Origin: JBFWQM01 sp050249455
Lineage (GTDB): Bacteria > Pseudomonadota > Alphaproteobacteria > MPNO01 > VGEU01
Assembly (NCBI GenBank): GCA_050249455.1
Contig: JBFWQM010000310.1
Coordinates: 1 to 5,498, forward strand
Reading direction: 5' to 3'
Length of the DNA stretch: 5,498 bases
The position numbers were made by a program, and so were the translations under genes. This document shows, one piece after another, positions 1 to 5,498 of this stretch (the first letter of the stretch is position 1; each line of letters begins with the position of its first letter). A model generated the notes under the pieces. It had not been told where the DNA came from. It saw only the letters and a program-made list of their open reading frames with translations, and made no database searches.

Positions 1-1409
1 GGCGGATGCCGGAGAAGCGGACGGCCGAAGATCGTCGGCACGACTTCGACGAGATCTATCGCCGCTTCGCCACCGACGAGGCCGCGCAGCAGTCCGGCCG
101 CTGCTCGCAATGCGGGGTTCCGTTCTGCCAGGTGCATTGCCCGGTCCACAACAACATCCCCGACTGGCTGATGCTGACGGCGCAGGGCCGGCTGGAGGAA
201 GCCTACGAAGTGTCGGCGGCAACCAATAACTTTCCGGAAATCTGCGGGCGGATCTGCCCGCAGGACCGATTGTGCGAGGGCAACTGCGTGATCGAGCAGG
301 CCGGCCACGGCACGGTGACGATCGGCGCGGTGGAACGCTACATCACCGATACCGCCTGGGACAACGGCTGGGTGAAGCCGTTCGCCCCGGCGCGCGAGCG
401 GCCCGAATCGATCGGCATCGTCGGCGGCGGCCCGGCGGGACTCGCCGCGGCGGAAGAGCTGCGCCGGCTGGGCTACCGGGTCGAGGTCTACGACCGCCAC
501 GACCGGATCGGCGGGCTGATGGTCTACGGCATCCCCAGCTTCAAGCTGGAGAAGGAGGTGGTGGCGCGCCGCGTCCGGCTGCTGGAGGCGAGCGGCGTGG
601 TGTTCCACCGCGGCTTCGAGGTCGGACGCGACGCGACCCTGGCCGACCTGCGCGCCCGCCACGCGGCGGTGCTGGTCGCCACCGGGGTCTACAAGGCGCG
701 CGACATCATGCTGCCGGGCGTCGGGCTGCCCAACATCGTGCCGGCGCTCGACTACCTGATCGCGTCCAATCGCGTCGGCCTGGGCGACGCGGTGCCGGCG
801 TTCGCATCGGGCGCGCTGAACGCCGACGGCCGCAAGGTGGTGGTGATCGGCGGCGGCGACACCGCGATGGACTGCGTGCGCACCGCGGTGCGCCAGGGCG
901 CGGCATCGGTGACCTGCCTGTACCGCCGCGACCGCGCCAACATGCCCGGCTCGCGCCGCGAGGTGCAGTACGCGGAGGAGGAAGGCGTGCAGTTCGCCTG
1001 GCTCGCCGCGCCGGAGGCGTTCCTGGGCGACGCGGCGGTGACCGGCGTGCGCGCGTCACGCATCCATCTCGGCGTGCCCGACGCCACCGGCCGCCAGGCG
1101 CCCGAGCCGATCGAGGGCTCGCACTTCACGACCGAGGCGGACCTCGTGATCAAGGCGCTGGGCTTCGACCCGGAGGACCTGCCGGCGCTGTTCGGCGCGC
1201 CGGAGCTCACCGTCACCCGCTGGGGCACGGTGCGGATCGACCACAAGTCGATGATGACCAGCCTCGACGGCGTGTTCGCCGCCGGCGACATCGTGCGCGG
1301 CGCCTCGCTGGTGGTGTGGGCGATCCGCGACGGGCGCGACGCCGCCGCCGCCATCCACCGCCATGTCCAGGCGCGCGCCGAGACGGCGCCCGCGGTCGCC
1401 GCCGAATAG
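1..1409 (+). CDS. gltD: Glutamate synthase [NADPH] small (beta) subunit, 5'-partial
   Basis: This is the cytoplasmic FAD-dependent NADPH oxidoreductase subunit of GOGAT, which feeds electrons to the large subunit. Residues are counted from the ATG at base 6. Two Cys clusters, C33/C36/C41/C45 (CSQCGVPFCQVHC) and C80/C84/C90/C94 (CGRICPQDRLC plus GNC), are the family's ligands for two [4Fe-4S] centres. An FAD dinucleotide fold follows at about 136-150 (IVGGGPAGLAAAEEL). The NADPH fold is at about 277-291 (VVVIGGGDTAMDC), with YRRDR at 306-310. The C-terminal FAD-contact block GVFAAGDIVRGAS is at 422-434. The ATG at base 6 is probably internal. The Azospirillum homologue (482 aa, from memory) has about 15 more residues upstream, where an RRMPDKR-like string matches the R-MPEKR encoded from base 3 here. 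All eight Cys are offset by a constant 14 from the Azospirillum numbering I recall. The tail is Ala-rich and ends in TAG at 1407-1409. gltB follows 17 bases later, so the pair is probably cotranscribed. The product call is very secure; the true start lies outside the window. Confidence 0.97.
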   Translation, partial: RMPEKRTAEDRRHDFDEIYRRFATDEAAQQSGRCSQCGVPFCQVHCPVHNNIPDWLMLTAQGRLEEAYEVSAATNNFPEICGRICPQDRLCEGNCVIEQAGHGTVTIGAVERYITDTAWDNGWVKPFAPARERPESIGIVGGGPAGLAAAEELRRLGYRVEVYDRHDRIGGLMVYGIPSFKLEKEVVARRVRLLEASGVVFHRGFEVGRDATLADLRARHAAVLVATGVYKARDIMLPGVGLPNIVPALDYLIASNRVGLGDAVPAFASGALNADGRKVVVIGGGDTAMDCVRTAVRQGAASVTCLYRRDRANMPGSRREVQYAEEEGVQFAWLAAPEAFLGDAAVTGVRASRIHLGVPDATGRQAPEPIEGSHFTTEADLVIKALGFDPEDLPALFGAPELTVTRWGTVRIDHKSMMTSLDGVFAAGDIVRGASLVVWAIRDGRDAAAAIHRHVQARAETAPAVAAE

Positions 1410-1413
1410 GCGC

Positions 1414-1419
1414 GGAGGG
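1414..1419 (+). promoter_or_regulatory. Shine-Dalgarno site for gltB
   Basis: GGAGGG lies 7 bases before the ATG at 1427, inside the 17-base gap after the gltD stop. It is a near-consensus ribosome binding site at good spacing. It supports the 1427 start and independent initiation of gltB on a shared gltDB transcript. The gap is too short to hold a convincing promoter or hairpin terminator, and I see neither. Confidence 0.85.
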
Positions 1420-1426
1420 AACAGCC

Positions 1427-1540
1427 ATGACCGGAAAGACCCAGATCGACCGCGGCGCCGCCTTCGTCGCCGAATGGCAGGCCAACGCGCGCCGGCTGAC
1501 CGAGGCCGGCGCCTACGACCCGGCGCACGAGCACGACGCG
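1427..1540 (+). other. Predicted GltB propeptide (38 residues before Cys39)
   Basis: In bacterial GltB the class II amidotransferase Cys becomes residue 1 after a short leader is removed, probably by self-processing. Here 38 codons separate the ATG from the TGC at 1541, in the context YDPAHEHDACGVG, which is the conserved cleavage neighbourhood. I recall a leader of about 36 residues in Azospirillum, so the length is ordinary. The leader is mostly polar (MTGKTQIDRG at the start) and shows no hydrophobic signal-peptide core, so it is a maturation leader rather than an export signal. The cleavage itself is inferred from the family. Confidence 0.8.
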
Positions 1541-4500
1541 TGCGGCGTCGGCATGGTGGTCGCCGTCGACGGCACCCGCCGTCGCGAGGTGGTGACGGCC
1601 GGTATCGAGGCGCTGAAGTCGGTGTGGCACCGCGGCGCGGTGGACGCCGACGGCAAGACCGGCGACGGCGCCGGCATCATGGTCGAGATCCCGCAGGCCT
1701 TCTTCAAGGAGCACATCGCGCGCACCGGCCACGCCGCCGGGCCGGGGCCGATCGCGGTCGGGCAGGTGTTCCTGCCGCGCACCGACCTGAACGGCCAGGA
1801 ACGCTGCCGCTGCATCGTCGAGACCGAGATCCTGAACTTCGGCTACGCGATCTACGGCTGGCGCCAGGTGCCGATCAACGTCGACATCATCGGCGAGAAG
1901 GCCAACGCGACGCGGCCGGAGATCGAGCAGATCATGATCGCCGGCACCCCCGGCATCGACCCGGAGACGTTCGAGCGCGATCTCTACGTGTTGAGCCGGC
2001 TGATCGAGAACCAGGTGCGCGACGCGGCGATCACCGACTTCTACATTTGCTCGTTCTCGTCGCGCACCATCGTCTACAAGGGGATGTTCCTGGCCGAGCA
2101 GCTGTCGGCGTTCTATCCCGACCTGCTGGACGAGCGCTTCGTTTCGCGCTTCTGCATCTACCACCAGCGCTATTCGACCAACACGTTCCCGACCTGGCGG
2201 CTGGCGCAGCCGTTCCGCATGCTGGCGCACAACGGCGAGATCAACACGCTGTCGGGCAACATCAACTGGATGCGCGCGCACGAGCCGCGGCTGGCGGCGC
2301 CGGCGTTCGGCCCGTACATCGAATCACTGAAGCCGGTGATCCGCCCGCACGGGTCCGACTCCGCCGCGCTCGACAACGTGTTCGAGCTGATGGTGCGCGC
2401 CGGCCGCCCGGCGCCGCTGGTCAAGCAGATGCTGATCCCCGACGCGTGGTCGCAGCGCGCCGACATGTCGCAGCAGCACAAGGACTTCTTCCTCTACTGC
2501 AACTGCGTGATGGAGCCATGGGACGGCCCGGCGGCGATCGCCGCCACCGACGGGCGCTGGGTGATCGCCGGCATGGACCGCAACGGGCTGCGGCCGCTGC
2601 GCTATACGATCCTCTCCAACGGGCTGCTCATCGCCGGGTCGGAGACCGGCATGGTGCCGGTGCGCGAGAGCCAGGTGGTTGAGAAGGGCCGGCTCGGCCC
2701 GGGCGAGACCATCGCGATCGACCTCGAGGCCGGCCAGCTCTACAAGGACCACGAGGTGCGCGACCTGTTCGCCGCCCGCCATCCGTACGGCGAGTGGGTG
2801 AAGGACATCGTCGTGCTCGACAGCCTGATCAAGGCGGGCACGGAGGCGCGCGGCGCGATCGCCGGCGAGGCGCTGCGCCGCCGCCAGGTCGGCGCCGGCT
2901 ACACCATGGAGGACATGGAGCTGATCCTCCAGCCGATGGTGGAGGACGGCAAGGAAGCGGTCGGCTCGATGGGCGACGACGTGCCGCTGGCGGTGCTGTC
3001 GGACCACTATCGCGGCCTGCACCACTTCTTCCGCCAGTCGTTCGCGCAGGTGACCAACCCCGCCATCGACAGCTTGCGCGAATACGCGGTGATGAGCCTG
3101 AAGACGCGGCTCGGCAACCTCGGCAACATCCTGGCCGAGGACGAGACACAGACGCGGCTGCTGCAGCTCGACTCGCCGGTGCTGTCGACCGCGGAGCTCG
3201 CGGCGATGCGCGACTACATGGGCGACACCGCGGCGGAGATCGACTGCACCTTCGATGCCGACGGCGGCGAAACGGCGCTGCGCGACGGCATCGAGCGCGT
3301 GCGCCGCGAGGCCGAGGACGCGGTGCGCGGCGGCGCCGTGCACCTGGTGCTGACCGACGAGCATGCCGGCCCCGAACGGGCCGCGATCCCGATGATCCTG
3401 GCCGCCGGCGCGGTGCACAGCCATCTGGTGCGGCAGTCGTTGCGCACGTTCACCTCGGTCAACGTGCGCTCCGCCGAATGCCTCGACGTGCACTACTTCG
3501 CGGTGCTGATCGGCGTCGGCGCGACCACCGTCAACGCCTACCTGGCGCAGGAGACGATCGCCGACCGCCACCGCCGCGGCCTGTTCGGCGACGCGACGCT
3601 GGACGCCAGCATCGCGCGCTACAAGGAGGCGGTGAACCAGGGCCTGCTCAAGGTGATGTCGAAGATGGGCATCTCCGTGATCTCCAGCTACCGCGGCGCC
3701 TACAAGTTCGAGGCGGTCGGGCTCAGCCGGTCGCTGGTGGCCGGCTTCTTCCCCGGCATGACCTCGCGCATCTCCGGCATCGGGCTCAACGGCATCCAGC
3801 ACATGGTTCTGGGCCTGCACCGGCGCGCGTGGTCGGCGGATGCGATCGCGCTGCCGGTCGGCGGGCTCTACCGCTACCGCCGCAACGGCGAGGCGCACGC
3901 CTTCGAGGCCGGGCTGATCCACACCTTGCAGACCGCGGTGGCGACCGATTCCTACGCCACCTACCGCAAGTACAGCGAAGGCGTGCGCAAGAGCCCGCCG
4001 GTCAACCTGCGCGACCTGATGGACTTCGAGCCGAAGACCGCGCCGGTGCCGATCGAGGAGGTCGAATCGATCACCGAGATCAGGAAGCGACTGGTCGCGC
4101 CCGGCATCTCGCTCGGCGCGCTGTCGCCGGAGGCGCACGAGACGCTCTCCATCGCGATGAACCGGATCGGCGCCAAGTCCGACTCGGGCGAAGGCGGCGA
4201 GGATCCGGCGCGGTTCAAGCTGCGCCCCAACGGCGACAACCCGTCGTCGGCGGTGAAGCAGGTCGCGTCGGGCCGCTTCGGCGTGACGGCGGAATACCTC
4301 AACAACTGCCGCGAGATCGAGATCAAGGTCGCGCAGGGCGCCAAGCCCGGCGAAGGCGGCCAGCTGCCCGGCATCAAGGTGTCGGAGATGATCGCCCGGC
4401 TGCGCCACGCGACGCCCGGCGTGACGCTGATCTCGCCGCCGCCGCACCACGACATCTACTCGATCGAGGACCTGGCGCAGCTCATCTACGACCTGAAGCA

Positions 4501-5498
4501 GATCAACCCGGACGCCAAGGTGTGCGTGAAGCTGGTGTCGCAGTCGGGCATCGGAACCATCGCAGCCGGCGTGGCGAAGGCAAAAGCCGACGTAATCCTG
4601 GTGTCCGGCCATGCCGGCGGCACCGGCGCGAGCCCGCAGACCTCGATCCGCTACGCCGGGCTGCCGTGGGAGATGGGGCTCGCCGAGGTCCACCAGGTGC
4701 TGACGCTGAACCGGCTGCGCCACCGCATCGTGCTGCGCACCGACGGCGGCATCAAGACCGGGCGCGACGTCGTCATCGCCGCGCTGCTCGGCGCGGAGGA
4801 GTTCGGCATCGGCACCGCGTCGCTCATCGCGATGGGCTGCATCATGGTGCGGCAGTGCCACGCCAACACCTGCCCGGTCGGGGTATGCACCCAGGACGAG
4901 CGGCTGCGCGCCCGGTTCACCGGCACGCCGGAGAAGGTGGTCAACCTGTTCAGCTTCGTCGCCGAGGAGGTGCGCGAGATCCTGGCCTCGATCGGCGCGC
5001 GGTCCTTGACCGACATCGTCGGCCACACCGAGCTCCTGGCCCAGGTCGGGCGCGGCAGCCCGCACCTCGACGACCTCGACCTCAACCCGCTGCTGGTGCA
5101 GGCCGACCCCGGCGACTTCCCGCGCTACAGCGTGGTGGACGGGCGCAACGAGGTGCCGGAGACCCTCGACGCGCTGATGATCAAGGATGCGGCGCGGGCG
5201 CTGGAGGGCGGCGACAAGATGCAGCTGGCCTACAACATTCGCAACACCCAGCGCGCCATCGGTACCAAGCTGTCGTCGATGATCACCCGCAAGTACGGCA
5301 TGGCCGGCCTGCAGCCCGGCCACATCACCGTGCGCATGCGCGGCGCCGCCGGCCAGTCGCTCGGCGCCTTTTCGGTGCAGGGCCTGAAGCTGGAGGTGTT
5401 CGGCGACGCCAACGACTATGTCGGCAAGGGCCTGTCGGGCGGCGCCATCGTGGTGCGGCCGATGACCTCGAGCCTCCTGAAGTCGAACGAGCACACCA
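1427..5498 (+). CDS. gltB: Glutamate synthase [NADPH] large (alpha) subunit, 3'-partial
   Basis: This subunit catalyses glutamine-dependent amination of 2-oxoglutarate to glutamate. My reading from the ATG at 1427 finds 1357 codons with no stop before the window edge; full-length relatives are about 1510-1550 aa, so the 3' end is missing. Cys39 (codon 1541-1543, in HDACGVG) is the expected N-terminal nucleophile after propeptide removal. It heads a class II amidotransferase domain (about 39-460) with WHRGA at 67-71, TGDGAGI, RYSTNTFPTW from 248, HNGEINT at 268-274 and DRNGLRP. A central domain follows (about 461-820). The FMN/synthase domain (about 825-1240) has SGEGGEDP at 920-927, AQGAKPGEGGQLPG at 969-982 and SGHAGGTGASP at 1060-1070. 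C1138, C1144 and C1149 (C-x5-C-x4-C) match the [3Fe-4S] ligands. The visible end (GQSLGAF, GDANDYVGKGLSGG) is the start of the C-terminal GXGXG beta-helix. Domain borders are inferred from the Azospirillum enzyme. No frameshift or missing catalytic motif is visible. Confidence 0.97.
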   Translation, partial: MTGKTQIDRGAAFVAEWQANARRLTEAGAYDPAHEHDACGVGMVVAVDGTRRREVVTAGIEALKSVWHRGAVDADGKTGDGAGIMVEIPQAFFKEHIARTGHAAGPGPIAVGQVFLPRTDLNGQERCRCIVETEILNFGYAIYGWRQVPINVDIIGEKANATRPEIEQIMIAGTPGIDPETFERDLYVLSRLIENQVRDAAITDFYICSFSSRTIVYKGMFLAEQLSAFYPDLLDERFVSRFCIYHQRYSTNTFPTWRLAQPFRMLAHNGEINTLSGNINWMRAHEPRLAAPAFGPYIESLKPVIRPHGSDSAALDNVFELMVRAGRPAPLVKQMLIPDAWSQRADMSQQHKDFFLYCNCVMEPWDGPAAIAATDGRWVIAGMDRNGLRPLRYTILSNGLLIAGSETGMVPVRESQVVEKGRLGPGETIAIDLEAGQLYKDHEVRDLFAARHPYGEWVKDIVVLDSLIKAGTEARGAIAGEALRRRQVGAGYTMEDMELILQPMVEDGKEAVGSMGDDVPLAVLSDHYRGLHHFFRQSFAQVTNPAIDSLREYAVMSLKTRLGNLGNILAEDETQTRLLQLDSPVLSTAELAAMRDYMGDTAAEIDCTFDADGGETALRDGIERVRREAEDAVRGGAVHLVLTDEHAGPERAAIPMILAAGAVHSHLVRQSLRTFTSVNVRSAECLDVHYFAVLIGVGATTVNAYLAQETIADRHRRGLFGDATLDASIARYKEAVNQGLLKVMSKMGISVISSYRGAYKFEAVGLSRSLVAGFFPGMTSRISGIGLNGIQHMVLGLHRRAWSADAIALPVGGLYRYRRNGEAHAFEAGLIHTLQTAVATDSYATYRKYSEGVRKSPPVNLRDLMDFEPKTAPVPIEEVESITEIRKRLVAPGISLGALSPEAHETLSIAMNRIGAKSDSGEGGEDPARFKLRPNGDNPSSAVKQVASGRFGVTAEYLNNCREIEIKVAQGAKPGEGGQLPGIKVSEMIARLRHATPGVTLISPPPHHDIYSIEDLAQLIYDLKQINPDAKVCVKLVSQSGIGTIAAGVAKAKADVILVSGHAGGTGASPQTSIRYAGLPWEMGLAEVHQVLTLNRLRHRIVLRTDGGIKTGRDVVIAALLGAEEFGIGTASLIAMGCIMVRQCHANTCPVGVCTQDERLRARFTGTPEKVVNLFSFVAEEVREILASIGARSLTDIVGHTELLAQVGRGSPHLDDLDLNPLLVQADPGDFPRYSVVDGRNEVPETLDALMIKDAARALEGGDKMQLAYNIRNTQRAIGTKLSSMITRKYGMAGLQPGHITVRMRGAAGQSLGAFSVQGLKLEVFGDANDYVGKGLSGGAIVVRPMTSSLLKSNEHT

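Noticed and set aside
1410..1426. Possible promoter or terminator between gltD and gltB
   Set aside because: The 17-base gap contains only a ribosome binding site; there is no room for a -35/-10 pair and no inverted repeat or T-run.
706..1485. Shorter minus-strand open frames (90-117 codons) opposite gltD and the gltD-gltB junction
   Set aside because: They are Arg/Pro/Ala-rich shadows of high-GC coding sequence with no domain and no supporting context.
752..2281. 509-codon open frame on the minus strand across gltD and gltB
   Set aside because: It lies opposite two clearly real genes, has no recognisable motif, and its composition (Arg, Ala, Val, Asp, His) is what the complement of GC-rich codons gives. 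Within gltB it is in register with the sense codons and so lacks stops for the same reason as the longer antisense frame.
1363..2682. 439-codon open frame on the + strand overlapping the gltD end and the first third of gltB
   Set aside because: It is out of frame with gltB, overlaps both real genes, and translates to an extremely Arg-rich low-complexity product typical of an off-frame reading of high-GC DNA. The gltB frame carries all the conserved GOGAT motifs over the same bases.
4838..4888. Fourth cysteine, C1154, after the C1138/C1144/C1149 motif of GltB, suggesting a [4Fe-4S] cluster
   Set aside because: The CPVGVC ending is conserved in GltB proteins known to carry a [3Fe-4S] cluster ligated by the first three cysteines, so the extra Cys is normal for the family.
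3961..5412. Minus-strand open frames of 60-164 codons opposite the 3' part of gltB
   Set aside because: They lie in other frames opposite the FMN domain of gltB, where sequence conservation is fully explained by the sense protein.

Overview
The window holds two genes on the + strand and almost nothing else: the small (beta) and large (alpha) subunits of NADPH-dependent glutamate synthase (GOGAT). Both are cut by the window edges. gltD lacks its first codons at the left edge, and gltB lacks its last roughly 150-160 codons at the right edge. The sequence is very GC-rich, with strong G/C preference at third codon positions. As far as I can recall the reference protein, both products track the Azospirillum brasilense GOGAT subunits closely, down to motif spacing and inferred length. 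This points to an alphaproteobacterium, possibly Rhodospirillales-like or a relative; the genus cannot be fixed from this window.

Layout: bases 1-1409 encode GltD, with two Cys clusters for [4Fe-4S] centres, an FAD-binding fold and an NADPH-binding fold. A 17-base gap (1410-1426) carries a strong Shine-Dalgarno sequence. Bases 1427-5498 encode GltB, with a short propeptide, a class II (Ntn-type) glutamine amidotransferase domain, a central domain, an FMN/[3Fe-4S] synthase domain and the beginning of the C-terminal beta-helix (GXGXG) domain. No gene-free stretch exceeds 17 bases. I saw no RNA gene, mobile element, CRISPR array, promoter or terminator.

How they work together: GltD oxidises NADPH and passes electrons through FAD and its [4Fe-4S] centres to the [3Fe-4S] cluster and FMN of GltB. 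GltB hydrolyses glutamine at its N-terminal Cys, channels the ammonia to the FMN site, and reductively aminates 2-oxoglutarate to give two glutamates. With glutamine synthetase this is the main ammonium-assimilation route.

The prompt raised the possibility of a previously undescribed system. I looked on both strands and did not find one. The very long antisense open frame is explained by codon register and GC bias. The findings are modest points on gene starts, gene order and local codon use.
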